A stretch of DNA of 64,000 nucleotides. Origin: Podocnemis expansa. Lineage: Eukaryota; Chordata; Testudines; Podocnemididae. The notes below the pieces were generated by a model, which did not search any database, had not been told where the DNA came from, and saw only the letters and a list, made by a program, of their open reading frames with translations. A program made the position numbers and the translations under genes. The stretch spans positions 22,216,840 to 22,280,839 of the forward strand of contig ML681996.1 of the NCBI GenBank assembly GCA_007922195.1. Direction: 5' to 3'. This document shows, piece after piece, positions 43,132-54,934 of the stretch. The stretch's first letter is position 1. Each line of letters begins with the position of its first letter.

Positions 43132-44055
43132 CCACCACAATGTGGGGGCCCCTTCACCTGCTAGCACTGAGGACAGGAGCGAGCTGAGCAGACTGGCTGA
43201 GAGGCCAGGCTTCAGGCTCCATGCTCCTGCACAGCCCCCAGGGGTGGGGTGAGCCATCCCAGAGGACAGATTCTGACATCTCACCCCACCCCTGGGCCGG
43301 ACGGTCTGCCCTCAAGGGTGGAATTAATGGCTGCATTCATTATAGCTTCCAGCATGCCCTTTGGGCATCTCCAGAAGCCAGACTGCATGTGCCTGTAGGC
43401 CTCACCACCAGGAGCCGACTGGCCAGACTGCAGCCACCCTCTGGCCCCAGAGGCACTCTCCCTTGCCTCCCACACTGGCCTGCCTGGCCAGGGCTCTAGA
43501 CTGGCAGAGTCAGCTGGGGGTAGGGGGTCTACCAGTGGCAGGGGCCCAGTTCCTGATCCAGCACTGCAAGTAGTGAAAACTATTTAGTACCTTTCTTTGT
43601 TTCCTTTTTCCCTCCTCTATTTAAATATCTATTTAGCTGATTGATAGATATTTTTGGCACTATGTGATATGCTGAAGAATGTCATTCTATGATATTTCCC
43701 ATAACAATAGTCCCAATGCCTGATCCAAAGTCAATGAGAGTCTTTCTATTGATTTCAGTGGGTTTTGAATAAGGTCTTGGAGTCAATCACAATGGTTTTC
43801 AAAGTTGTTTTTGTTGTGCTGATACCCATTTTCACAGAGAAAGCACCTGAGTGCATTCCCTAGGGCTCCCTACTCCTTCATCCTAAACTACTGTGAGCCC
43901 CCTATTCCTCCTTGACCCTGATCCCTAAACTATGCCCCATTCACCCCTAACCTCTACAGTACCTTCCTGCACCTGTCTGGGGAAGCAGACATGCCTATAT
44001 GGAGCTGGTATTTCTGCTTGATCCCACAAGAAAAGGTGTTCCTTCATGCACCCCA
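43132..44055. other. GC-rich then mixed sequence, not identified
   Basis: 43132-43570 is GC-rich with chance open frames on both strands. From 43570 the sequence is AT-rich. 43715-43790 (GCCTGATCCAAAGTCAATGA then GATTTCAGTGGG) resembles the dispersed segment around 28300. Confidence 0.45.
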
Positions 44056-44059
44056 ATGG

Positions 44060-44905
44060 GCTGTGGGTGGGGGAGATAAGCTGATATGGGGTGCACATCT
44101 TTGCATCCTGGGTTATGATCTTTATGATTTTTCTGTTGACTTATACACTGGGATTGTATGTGTTTATGCCAATTGCGCCATGTGAATTTTCTTTATGGAT
44201 GCTCATAGTAAGCATGCAGACTATGCTATGCTGATATGTTTCCTGCAGCCTCATGCATGTATACAGATAAGTAGCATTGATCACTGGGTGCAGGATGGGA
44301 GACAAACAGAGCTCTCTCCCAACAGCAGTGAGCAAGCTAGCACCTGGAGGAGGCAGCAAAGATATGCTAATTGAGATGGCTCAGACTCTGACAAAGGGAT
44401 CACCTCTGCCTGGAAAGGGAGTGTGAGGGGGATTGGGAACAAAGAGAGACACTTGGAAGATTTTTGGAGCTTTTTGTCTGGAATCTTTATCTTGAAACAA
44501 GTTCAAGCAAGCTGTGGACCCTGCCTGGCCTCAGGCAGAGACTGGCTGTACAAGCATCTGACAGATGAACATTTTGAGGATTAACTTTGTCTTTGAGGTC
44601 AGTTTAAGTAGACATGTTAGGGTAGTATGTGTGTTTTACCTTTTATTTCCTTGTGGTCACTCCTGACTCATTTATGTTATGATTCTGCCATGATTGGCCA
44701 TATTCTCAATTAGAATTATAATCTGATCAATAAACTTGTAGTTGTTTTATCTAAAGCTATGTGATCTTTAGAGGGTATAAATGAAGAAGGCTGGTCACAA
44801 TCCATTTCTTTGTTAAATGAATGGACTTGAAGGTATGGTGACTGGGAGTGGGTCCCAATGTCTGTAGACAGTGGCTCCCATGGTGGTGAGTCACTGTCTG
44901 GGCCA
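44060..44905 (+). repeat. LTR-like dispersed repeat, copy B
   Basis: This copy is collinear with 29505-29777 plus 30937-31460 of copy A, without the 1155 bp insertion. It includes the AATAAA-bearing CTGATCAATAAACTTG at about 44725 and the phrase TTCTTTGTTAAATGAATGGA at about 44809. There is no internal coding region. Without flanking partners, it could be a solo LTR or a part of an unrecognised repeat. Confidence 0.7.
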
Positions 44906-44909
44906 GTCC

Positions 44910-45185
44910 TTTATTCCTGAATGCTGAACTTGATTGCTGGCCTAATGAGGTGTTAGGTGCTCCTCACCTCTGTAGAGTTTTGCTTAAACCTGTCTCAAGC
45001 TAAGAGAGACGCTTAGAAATACTACATATGTAAGACTCATAATGATACACAACAGTGCAACCACCATGTGACTGTAACAGTAACATCTGGTATGCTATAT
45101 GCATTACAAAAACATCATATATGACATATACATAACAGAGGAAAAATAAGAAAGGTCAAGGCACAAACTGAGATCAAACTAGTTG
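44910..45185. other. Unrecognised sequence
   Basis: Nothing identifiable between repeat copy B and the CR1. Confidence 0.5.
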
Positions 45186-45439
45186 AAGGCATAAAGGGTA
45201 ACAAGAACATCTTTAAAATACAATAGGCAAAAAAAAAAGAACAAGAGCAGCATAGAACGGTTACTGAACAAAGAAAGAAAAACAGTAACAGAAAATATGG
45301 AAACGGCAGAAGAACTAAATGATTTCTTCATTTCAGTATTCACAGAGATGCCTGACATAGAAAAGGGCAGTAAAAATGTGTCAGGATCAGAATCTAAAAT
45401 AAGGAAATAACAAGTTAAACATTACTTAGACAAGTTAGA

Positions 45440-46930
45440 TGTCTTCAAGTCATCAGGGCCTAGAATATTCAAGGAGCTGATTCAGGAGATCTCTGAGACA
45501 TTGGCTATAATCTTTGAAAAATCATGGAAGACTGGAGGGGTTTTGGGGGCCTGGAAAAGAGCAAATATAGTTCCAGTCTATAAAAAGGGAAATAAAGATA
45601 ACCCAGGGAATTATAAACCAGTCAGCTTAACCTTCATACCAGGAAAAATATTGGAGCAAATAATTAAGCAATCCATTAATAAGGATCTATGAGAAAATAA
45701 GGTGATAAGTGATAGCATGGATTTGTCGAGAACAAATTGTGTCAGACCAATGTGCTAGCTTTCTATGATGGGGTAACAAGCCTGGTGGATAGAGGGGAAG
45801 CAGTAGATGTGGTATATCTACACTTTAATAAGGGTTTTAATACAGTCTTGCATCACCTTCTCATTAATAATCTTGGGAAGTACAGCATAGATGGAGCTCC
45901 TATAAGATGGCTGAAAATTGGTTGGATAACCTCTCCTAGAGAGTAGTTACCAATGGTTCAGAGTTATACTTAAGGGCATAATGACTGGGGTACTGCAGGG
46001 ATTGAGTCTGGGTCTGTTCTGTTGAATATTTTCATCAACAATTTAGATGATGGAATAGAGAGTTCACTCAAACTTTGCCTATGATACCATGCTGAGAGGG
46101 GTGGCAAGTGCTTTGGAGGATAGAATAACAACTCAAAATGATTTGGCCAAACTGGTGAAATGGTCTGAGGTAAACAGAATGGATTCAATAAAGACAAGTG
46201 TAAAATACTCCACTTAGGAAAGAACAATCCATTCCACGTATACAAAATAGACAATGACAGCCTAGGAAGTAGTAATGCAGAAAGGGATCTGGGTGTCATA
46301 GTGGACCACAAGCTAAATATGAGTCAACAGTGTAACACTGTTGCAAAAAAAAAAAAAAAAAGCAAACACCATTTTGGGATGTATTAACAGGAGTATTGTA
46401 AGTAAGATATGAGAAGTAATTCTTCTGTTCTACTTGGCCCTGATTAGGCCTCAATTAGAGTATTGTGTGCAGTTCTGGGCACGTCATTTCGGGAAAGGTG
46501 TACAAATTGGAGAAAGTCTGGAGAAGAGGAACACAAATGATTAGAAAGCAATGAATCTTGTGGCACTTAAAGAAGAACAGATTTATTTATCGCATGAGCT
46601 TTCGTGGGAGAATATCATGCAATAAATAAATCTGTTCTTCTTTAAGTGCCACAAGACTCCTTGCTTTCTTAGCTTTACTAGATTAACACGGCTGCCCGTT
46701 TTGGGACATGAATGATTAGAGGTCTGGAACACTTGGGTTTGTTTAGTCTGGAAAAGGGGAGACTGAGATGGGACATCATAACAGTTTTCAAGTATCTAAG
46801 AGGTTGTCATGAGGAGGAGAGAGAGAAATTGTTCTCCTTAACTGCCACTGGTAGGACAAGAAGCAATGGGCTTAAATTACAGCAAGGGAGGTTTAGATTG
46901 GATGTTAGGAAAATATTCCTGTCAGGATGA
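45440..46930 (+). pseudogene. CR1 ORF2 reverse transcriptase remnants
   Basis: Pieces in order: IVPVYKKGNKDNPGNYKPVS (45565-45625), VVYLHFNKGFNTVLHH (about 45810-45857; motif A with Asp changed to His), and a GVLQGLSLGLFC-like motif B only partly readable at about 45990. A shifted frame gives the AYDTMLRG area (about 46077). The C-terminal domain [20 protein letters not shown] lies at 46730-46790, past the PLE insertion, ending [10 protein letters not shown]. The catalytic Asp is lost and many frameshifts are present. Confidence 0.85.
46545..46710. mobile_element. PLE 3'-end fold-back, 166 bp, with 9 bp target duplication
   Basis: AATGATTAG is duplicated at 46536-46544 and 46711-46719 inside the CR1. 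The left arm (about 46546-46596) and right arm (about 46616-46668) are reverse complements over about 51 bases with only three mismatches, separated by 19 bases (AGCTTTCGTGGGAGAATAT). The right arm continues another ~40 bases to a full PLE end (AGATTAACACGGCTGCCCG). Confidence 0.93.
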
Positions 46931-47114
46931 TTAAGCAGTGGAACAAGTTGCCTAGGGAGGTTGTGGAATCTCCATCACTGAAAGTATTTAACAGCAGGTT
47001 AGACAAACTGTCCCTGACAGGCGCTTAAGAGGGTACTTGGTCCTGCCATGAATTCAGGGGACTGGACTTGATGACTTCTCATAGTCCTTTCTAGTTTCTA
47101 TGATTTTGTATTAA

Positions 47115-48340
47115 AAAATACTCAATTACATTCTAAGTGAACATGAATAATACACAAGCACACCCTCAAGGAGTACATGGAGGTACAATACAACACATTG
47201 GGGGCCAGTAGTGCTCCCTGGCTAGAATGATGTCTGGGCCTGGAAGCAGGGGCATCACTGGCCCCCAAAAACTCTCTCAGGGCTGCCCCAACCCCTAGTT
47301 CTTATCCCTCCTGTTTCCTGATCTGGCGGCTCTGGTCTCTGGATCCGGGTTCCCAGCCAGGGCTGGGGTTCAGGCCAAATCAGGCTGCCTCCACTGAAGC
47401 CCGACCAGATCGACAGCTAGGGATGGGGTCAGTTGGGCTGCCACTGCTACCAAGTTTGGGGTCAGATTGGACTGCTGCCACAGCAGGGCCCTGCATCCCC
47501 AGCTGAGGTCAGGACTGCAACTTGGGGCACTGGGGTACAGGGGGCACAAGCCGCCAGCACAACACCACTGACACCCACGTCTAGAAGGATTCTCTGACAC
47601 TGGGTGGTATGCAAAAGGAAGGGGTCTCCTGGCTGAACTAAGGACTGGGTCTGGTAGGAATCCCCAAGTGAGTTGTGATGTTACAATAGGGTTCTGGGGG
47701 ATGAACCCCCTGGATAGCCACCTGCTCATCTAGTATAGCTAGCAGAAGGGCAGTAGAGTGGGTTCTTGGGCTAAGGTGATTGCTGGAGTGTAGGCAGCTG
47801 GGCAGAGATACTGAGAGCAGCTACCCAGAGGACTATTTAGTACACGAGGGGCAGCTGTCTGAGAAGCCCTAGAAGTTGTATATGCCAGGCTAGAAGGTTT
47901 AAGAAGACAAGGGGGAAAGGAAACAGGGAAGTACAGCAGGATAGCCTGTTTCCTTGGCCTTAAGCAACCACTATGTAGTTGGTGTGGCTGGGCAAAGCCG
48001 CATTGCACTGTGGTCAAGTTACAGGGAGGGATGACAGGGCCTGGCATTAACTATGTGTGGGGGACAGCTAATAGAAAAAAAAATAAGAACAGGTACGGGA
48101 GTCACGGGATCAAAATGATGGAACCAGCAGGGGACACTATGCAGAGAACAATGGAAAGTGCCCACTGCTCCTTGAAGGAGGCCAAGTAGACCATGGATGC
48201 GGGCCAAAGGAACTCTCATCAGAAGTGCAAACAGACAAAGGACTGGCCTTGAGCTGCCCATGCAAGGACTGACTGAGTCAGGGCACTGGGTGACAGTGGG
48301 TATTTAAGAGACAAGCTGTAAATAAATTGCTGGTGCCTGC
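47115..48340. other. GC-moderate sequence, not identified
   Basis: 47200-47560 contains GGGGCATCACTGGCCCCCAA, a terminal-repeat-like word, and GC-rich chance frames on the minus strand. No domain is recognised. It may contain decayed DNA-element or LTR material. Confidence 0.45.
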
Positions 48341-48344
48341 AAAT

Positions 48345-49447
48345 TAAGGAAGTATGGGTTGGATGGGTGGACTGTAAGGTGGATGGAAAACTGGCTAGAT
48401 CAACGGTTTCAGCGTGTAGGAATTAATGGTTCCATGTCTAGCTGGCAACCAGTCACGGGTGGTGTGCCCCAGGGGTCGGTCCTGGGGCTGGTTCTGTTCA
48501 ACATTTTCATCAATGATCTGGATGATGGAATAGACTGCACTCTCAGTAAGTCTGCGGATGACACCAAGCTGGGGGGAACAGTAGACATGTTGGAGGGCAA
48601 GGACAGGATTCAAGGAGATCTAGATAAATTGGAACAATGGGCCAAAAAAAATCTTATGAAGTTCAATAAGGACAAGTGTAAAATCTTGCATGTGGGATGG
48701 AAAAACCCCATGCACTGCTACAGGCTGGGAAACATTCAGTTAAGAAGCAGCAGTGTAGAAAAGGACCTGGGGGTCATGGTGGATGGGAAGCTAGATATGA
48801 GTCAGCAGTGTGCTCTTGCTGCCAAAAAGGCCAATGGCATACTGGGCTGCATCAAAAGAAGTATTACCAGCAGATCCAGGGATGTGATCATTCCCATCTA
48901 TTCTGCACTGGTGACGCCACATCTAGAATACTGTGTTCAGTTTTGGGCTCCCCACTACAAAAAGGACAGGGACATGCTAGAGAGAGTTCAGAGGAGGGCA
49001 ACCAAAATGATTAAAGGGCTAGAGCACAAGCCCTATGAGGAAAGACTGAAAGCATTAGGCTTATTTAGTCTGCAGAAGAGAAGATTGAGGGGGGATTTGA
49101 TAGCAACCTTCAACTACTTGAAGGGATACTCTAAGGAAGATGGAGCTCGACTGTTCTCGGTGGTAACAGAGGACAGAACAAGGAGCAATGGTCTCAAGTT
49201 GCAGTTAGGGAGGTCGAGGCTGGATATTAGAAAAAACTTTTTTACTAGGCGAGTGGTAAAGCATTGGAATGAGCTGCCAAGGGAGGTGGTGGAGTCTCCA
49301 TCTTTGGAGGTGTTTAAGGCCCAGCTGGACAAAACCATGACTGGGATGGTTTAGTGGGAGTGGTCCTGCCTCTGGCAGGGGGTTGGACTAGATGACCTGT
49401 GAGGTCCCTTCCAACCCTAGGATTCTATGGTTCTATGATTCTATGAA
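48345..49447 (+). mobile_element. CR1 LINE, 1.1 kb, young-looking sense copy
   Basis: 5'-truncated within RT at about 48345 (GGAAGTATGGGTTGGATG) and ending in the canonical tail GGATTCTATGGTTCTATGAT at 49421-49440. It aligns almost base for base with the antisense copy at 15336-16440 and carries the intact C terminus that the latter has lost. Confidence 0.93.
48359..49354 (+). pseudogene. CR1 ORF2 C-terminal half, open frame of 331 codons
   Basis: An uninterrupted frame from the truncation point to the natural stop. [14 protein letters not shown] is motif B. Motif C reads SADDTKLGG, where the sibling copies have FADD: the catalytic DD remains but the preceding Phe is Ser. Then come [27 protein letters not shown] and [13 protein letters not shown], and the terminus [14 protein letters not shown]. 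Motif A, the palm start and the endonuclease are missing, so no active enzyme is possible. The first Met is only an ORF artefact. Confidence 0.93.
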
Positions 49448-49449
49448 AT

Positions 49450-49970
49450 CTGTAAGTCCAAGCAGCCTTTCTGGGCCCAGAGGAAGACAGAAGACCAGAG
49501 TGAAGCAGCAGACTTGCTACAGGTCAGCTTGGGCTTCCCACACTAGTGTTGAAGCTGGGATTCAAGGGCTCCCTCAATAAGGGTGAAGTTTGGGGCCTAG
49601 TTCCCTGAGCTAGGGTTTGAACTGGGATCTGTATGATTGTGTGGGCTACAGTTAGGATACAAAAGGTTGGGGATTCTGGGCTAGACCTACGGCCCAAAAC
49701 AAATGGGAGGCCTGGGCTTGAGTTAAAAAAGATAGAGTTCCCAGGCTGGGGTTAGGATTGGGATGGGTTTGTTTGGGTCCTTGGGGTAGGTTTAGGGCTT
49801 GGGCTGCTAAGATTCTCCAGGTTAGGCTTTGAGCCAGAGGAATTCTCTTGTTTAAGGTTAGGGTTGTATAAGACAATTCCCCTACTAAGCTTAGGGCTGG
49901 GGTCGGGGGGGTGTCTGGGCCCTGACCTTAGTCTGTGTGGCTCACTGGAGTGTCCACTAATCTCAGCCCC
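49450..49970. other. Unrecognised, GGGTT/GGGCT-rich sequence
   Basis: This is a run of loosely repeated phrases such as TTGGGGATTCTGGGCTAG, CTGGGGTTAGGATTGGG and GGTTAGGCTTTGAGC, suggesting a diverged tandem repeat. No period could be fixed by eye and no coding region is recognised. Confidence 0.4.
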
Positions 49971-49977
49971 GAGGTCA

Positions 49978-50040
49978 GAGAATCATGAAAATTGGAAGGG
50001 ACCTCAGGAGATCACCTAGTTCTAGTCCAACACCAGGTTG
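49978..50040 (-). mobile_element. CR1 3'-tail fragment
   Basis: AGAATCATGAAAATTGGAAG then GGACCTCAGGAGATCACCTAG is the reverse complement of a CR1 3' end, about 60 bp long. It abuts the start of the 1.2 kb repeat. Confidence 0.75.
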
Positions 50041-50049
50041 AAAGCAGAA

Positions 50050-51354
50050 CCTTGTTACTTGGTTGCTCTGTGTTCTTGTAGAGTTAGGGCATAGTAACCA
50101 GCCAGTGAGACCCCCCACCCTCCATCACCTTCAGCCTCTGCTTGAACCAGAAACAATGAAAGGAAGTGGGAGACACACCTAAAACCTCTTTGAACAAGGG
50201 TTCTGGAATAAGGCCAAATCCTCTAGCCTCATCTACATGGAAGCTATGAACCATTAGCACATTAAATGGACAGCAGAAACTTCATTTGCATCAAGGATGG
50301 AACCACAATTAGTAGACTGAATGGAGAACCAAGCTCCAAGGCAGGAGTTGTGCTGAACTCTGGGACTGGCACAGCAGAGAAGCACTGCATTATGGGGGAT
50401 CCCTGCTCCTGAGACAGATGAACTCATGACTGCATGCATCTAGCTCAGCAGTTAACATACCAATTCTAGTCAATAGATCTTCAGTTGATATCCAACATGC
50501 TGAATCTGCCTGACTGCATTGTATGCTCCCTCTCAGGAATACCACCCATCACCAGGAATGATCAGCTCCTATTGTCCACCTAAACAAAACACCTCTGGTA
50601 TACTCCCTTAAGTCATTAGCTACCCCAAAAGAACCCCAGTGTTCTGCCTTGAACCATTGTTTCTTTTCTACAAAAATCCCTACCCAAGTTCCACATGTGA
50701 GTTAGTTAGTTAGTTCTGAATCTGTTCTGATGCCTGATCTGTTGCATGGACCTACAAGTTGCATCAGGTCCACTGGGACTTCACCTTCTCCTTACTGTTC
50801 ATGGTGGAGGTTCTTCATGTCTCCAGCACTCCAGACCCTAAGCTGAACAGCCTAATTCCTGAGTACCTTTGAGCTGCACTAAGTGGTGAGACAACTCCAC
50901 CCCCACCACTTGCTTCTTTCTCTCTCTCTCTTTTTTTTTTTTTTCTCTTAGTCCAACTATAACTTTCTAAACCTGATCTTTTGTAATCCACTTGGGCTAG
51001 CTTTCCCCAATACTATAATGAAAACTGGGTAATATTGTAACTGTTTGATCATTTTCCTCTTTTTGTATGGTTATTAATATTGTAACTGTTTGGGAATTTT
51101 TTTTCTTTCCTTTTAAAATTGTTCATAAGTTTTATGTACCTGGCAATAAAGTAAATTTCCTAATCAAGCTGGTTGCCAGACTTCCTCTGCGTTCTTGGCT
51201 TCCCTATATTGTGATGCAGCAATGCTCCTTTACCTAGCCAAAGATCCCTGTGATGCCCAGTTCCTTGTAAGGTTTGCTCATTAAGGGGTTACCAGCGTGC
51301 TGAACCTGTGGCATATAAGGGTGACAGCTGAAAGTGATGTTTTGACCCAGCCTG
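50050..51354 (+). repeat. 1.2-1.3 kb dispersed repeat, copy 1
   Basis: Collinear and highly similar to 55115-56317. Shared blocks: CTGTGTTCTTG...GCATAGTAACCAGCCA, GGAGACACACCTAAAACC, GCAGAAGCACTGCAT-like text, ATGATCAGCTCCTATTGTCC, GTAATCCACTTGGGCTAGCT, ATGTACCTGGCAATAAAGTA (AATAAA here; AGTAAA in copy 2) and GGTTACCAGCGTGCTGAAC. The polyadenylation-like signal, the promoter-like leader of copy 2 and the size suggest an LTR or retroelement 3' portion. A poly-T/CT tract is at 50922-50946. There is no coding frame. Confidence 0.75.
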
Positions 51355-51357
51355 AAT

Positions 51358-51470
51358 GGCTGTGTTCACACACAGTGGGTTATTTCGATACGGTTCTTTT
51401 GAAACAACCGTATATCAAAATAACACTCATTTTGAAACAACTTATTTCGAATTACCTGGGCTGGGGGGCA
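51358..51470 (+). mobile_element. MITE family B, left-end fragment
   Basis: GGCTGTGTTCACACACAG begins at 51358, preceded by AAT (51355-51357). The subterminal TTTCGATAC, GAAACAACCG and TTTGAAACAACTTATTTCG words match the copies at 10026 and 24481. It interrupts the end of the 1.2 kb repeat (copy 2 continues CAGCCTGATTGAGTCC at the same point). The right terminus was not found; a GC-rich stretch to about 51550 may be the core. Confidence 0.75.
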
Positions 51471-51559
51471 GTAGCTGGGTGGGGGTCAGGTATTTGTGGG
51501 CCCAGACCTGTGGGGGGGCAGAAATTTAGGACTGCTCTGCCCCCCCCCCCATTATACTT

Positions 51560-54055
51560 TAACCTCTGGCTGTTACATGGCCAGGGGCAGAAAGGGCCAC
51601 TGGTTGTTGAGGAAACAAGAAAGAAGGATATACCAGTACTTACTAGAGCCCACGCCTCTGCAGGCCTGGAATGAAAACCAGGATTCATGAGTCTCATCAT
51701 TCCTCTGCTGTCAGCACATACCTATGAAACCTACCAGCAAAGTATTGATCCCCTTCTAGGTCTGGTCCACACAGATGATGAGGTCATATTACAGCTATCA
51801 GCTACCTTATCAGCTCATGTGGTAGAGAACTGTAAATCTTGAAATGCTGTCTCCTTGCGAAGTGCACAAGATGTATGAACATAGATTTCAAATGTGAGGT
51901 AGGTGAAATAACATTTTGATTTTACAAAGTAACAGCTTGAGTCATATTGTGGAAAATAGACTCCAGACCTTCTTCACTAATCAGCTGTGCCACAGCATGA
52001 ATACCTGCAATATTTTGACTCTGTTGTGCTCCCTGTCAGAACTGCTTCAATTACTAGCTCCTATTGATACTGCTTCTCCTCATGCTGCTGCTCACAACCA
52101 TTTGTATTGTCTGCTGCTATTCAGAGTAGAGGCTTTTTAATGATGATGTGCTCATTGCAACATAAAATATTTCTATGCCACCAAACTAAACATAGAGGCT
52201 AATGCCCACCCAGGTGTCAACATTCAGTGTGTCTGTGACTTTGCCTAGACTTCTGTTAATGGGGAAGGTGAATACATTTTCCTTGTGGATTCAGGGGAGG
52301 AGGAGAAGGACATAATCCCAAATCGTCAAGTGAACCAGAGCTCTGCTCAACACAGATGAGGAGGATGGATGTGTTCATAGCCATTTTCATCTTGATATCT
52401 TTTTTAAAACACCTTTTAAAATATGTATGGACATTCTGTTTTTATACTAAAGAGTTTTTTTTAAAAATGTTTCCACTTTCCTTTTATGTCACTTTGTATC
52501 AATTTGTACTTAGTTGCATGGCATTAGGTTATAACATGCACAAATAGGTCAGTAAGAATGCATGGCTAATCAAGCATTCTAGCAATATTTCATTATTCCT
52601 TTGAGAGTGGAAAGTCTACTGAAAAATGCTATTTATTCTTAAAATACAAAATTTAGAGAGAAGAATGAGATTAGGTTAAAATATTTTTGTTTGAACAATG
52701 GTGGTGATGCAATACTCTGCTCATTATATATATTTTCATTGTTTTTTTTTTTCTTTTTTAGCTACTCATAAGATGGCAAACTCTATACTTTAGTTACAAG
52801 AATCAAGTTGCTGAGTGGATCTTACTGAATGCTACTGACATACTCATATACATGATCCATTGAAATATATGAAGAATCCCTCTTGACTGAACTTTTCACC
52901 CTTTTGATGTTTGTTTTTCTCAGAGATCCATAATTCCTAGTTTACTAGATCACTTTTGAGAGAATTTGAGAATATTTGTGGAAAGTGGATTTCAAAATGG
53001 CATTCACAAACCTTTGCAACAGAAACTGGGTATCAATATTTATGTTAAACCCAGGCAGGAAACATGATCAAACAGCTGTCATTTCAAATTTTATTGTACA
53101 AGATTTTAAGTAAGACTAATAATGGTGAGTTTACATGCCACTTATAGAATGAAATATGTTCAACACATTTCTCTAATACCTTTGAACAAATAAATATGGG
53201 GAAATTGTGATCTGTTTGCAAAAAAAAAAAAGAGGGAGGGATTTGTGTTCACTCAGAATTTAAATTAATGAAAAACAATTGTAAAATGCATAACATTTGA
53301 ATATGTGTTATCTTATCTGTGACTTTGCAAAACTGGAGTAAAGCATCTCCATGGTGAATATATGTGGATAATACCTTGACACACTCTTTGAAACAGAAAA
53401 TGCTACACTGGTTATTTCTGCATCTTGCCTCTTCATAGTCATCAAATACTTTCACTTTTCAGCAAGTCAAAATCAACCACATTTGTATTGGTAGCGTACT
53501 TGTTATTGGCATGGTCATAGTTTTGTTGTTTAGCACCATACTCCTCTTTAAATTTATTTTTTTTCCACTTTGTTCTTTTTGTAGAGCCGTTCAACCTCAA
53601 AGTTGCAGATTATGGGGAAGATTTTCAAAGGCACGAAAGACAGTTAAATGCCAAGCCCATATTGAAAAGTCACTGAGAGCTGAAGCTCCTAACTCTCACG
53701 TGGGCTTTTAAGTCTTCCTTCTAATCAGCCAAATCATATACTCTTCCTATATTGTGTCACCTGTGAAAAGAATTTCTAACTTAATCAATTCTTCTTCCCT
53801 TCATTTTTTGTGTGTCTGGTATTCTTTGCATTTATCATATCAAATCTTTCTTTGTATTTTACACTGTAAAACAAATTGATTTTATATGCATTTTCAATTT
53901 TAACACATTTATAAAGACTAAATAAGAGTTGGCCTCTGTTATAATTTATAATTTACTGTTATAATTTTCAGTTATAACAAATTTTTGTTCAATTATAAAA
54001 AAATTTGTTATAATTTGTTCAATTTCAATTAATTGTCCCATATACTTGTATTACC
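51560..54055. other. AT-rich sequence, nothing recognised
   Basis: No gene or named family. Around 53930-54035 there is a cluster of TTATAATTT/AAATTATAA words in both orientations. Confidence 0.55.
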
Positions 54056-54059
54056 TCTG

Positions 54060-54440
54060 TTGTTTACATGAACCAGGAGCATTGCTGCCCCAGGGAAGGA
54101 CCTGGGGCACCAGCCCAGGCCACACTCCCTTGCCATGGGCCACGCCCCCAGCCCTGATTCTGCACTGGGGCCTGACCCAGCCTCAGGCACCTGGTGCCAC
54201 CAGCCTGTCCCCAAATCCCCAGTCAGGGACAGGGCAGGGAGTGGCAGCCACAGTTGCAGGCAGCCCTGCTGAGGGACAGGGCCAGAAGCGCCCGCCACCA
54301 CCATGGGCGACCGGGCCCCGGATCTCCAGCTGGAGACCGGGAGAGACAGGGGCTGCACCAGGACTTAGGGCACTGGTGCTGAGATTCGGGGCATAATCTC
54401 CATGTGCCAGGCCACAGCGACACCCCTGACACGAACACCA
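54060..54440. other. GC-rich island, probably a decayed mobile element
   Basis: An abrupt 380 bp GC-rich block in AT-rich DNA, with overlapping chance frames on both strands. Words such as GGACCTGGGGCACCAGCCC resemble the GC-rich DNA-element cores elsewhere in the window. Ends not found. Confidence 0.4.
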
Positions 54441-54444
54441 ATGG

Positions 54445-54930
54445 CCTGATTTGAAAGGTGGTATGCACCCACAGGTCACATTGGCAGCCAATTGTGTAAA
54501 CCATTTTAATATATCCTTTGTGGAAAAACCTCTGCTAGACATACAATACACTGACTGAAAGATTATGGGATCGTAGTGGAGAAACTCTGGTGATAATTTA
54601 GCTAATCTAGTCAGCAGTTAAAATTACAAAGGAGAAAAATATTGACTTCCAAGAGAGCAGAGGGCACTTACCACTTTTATTTTAGTTTGTGAATTCATAG
54701 TCAGTCAATATTCAAGAAGTACTTAAATCTAAGATAATTAGTTTTTCTATCTCCATTTGACTGCATGTCCCTTTCTTGATAAGCTTTGGTTACACGCAAC
54801 AATCAATCATTTTTTTGCTAAAATCTTGTTTCTGTAACAAGTCCACTTATAGCAGATATTTTAATAGTCTTCAAAACGAAAATCCTCCTTTCTGTACTAC
54901 CTGCAGCTGACTGTCCATTCATAGATTCAA
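54445..54930. other. AT-rich sequence, nothing recognised
   Basis: No coding signal, no named repeat. Confidence 0.6.
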
Positions 54931-54934
54931 GAAT

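Larger units (their letters stand above)
45190..47112 (+). mobile_element. CR1 LINE, degenerate sense copy
   Basis: A sense CR1 that includes RT pieces, C-terminal domain and 3' end (GGACTTGATGACTTCTCATA then TTCTATGATTTTG at about 47063-47107). It is more decayed than the 15 and 48 kb copies, with many frameshifts and a long A-run at 46345-46362. A PLE fold-back has inserted at 46545-46710, splitting GGAACACAAATGATTAG from GTCTGGAACACTTGG. Confidence 0.88.

Noticed and set aside
40720..46720. Short PLE-tail repeats as a tRNA-derived turtle SINE
   Set aside because: No tRNA-like head with A and B boxes is visible, and the same sequence forms the 3' terminus of the coding PLE at 3220-3540.
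54029..54551. Overlapping ~110-120 codon frames in a GC-rich island
   Set aside because: Present on both strands with no domain; most likely composition-driven.
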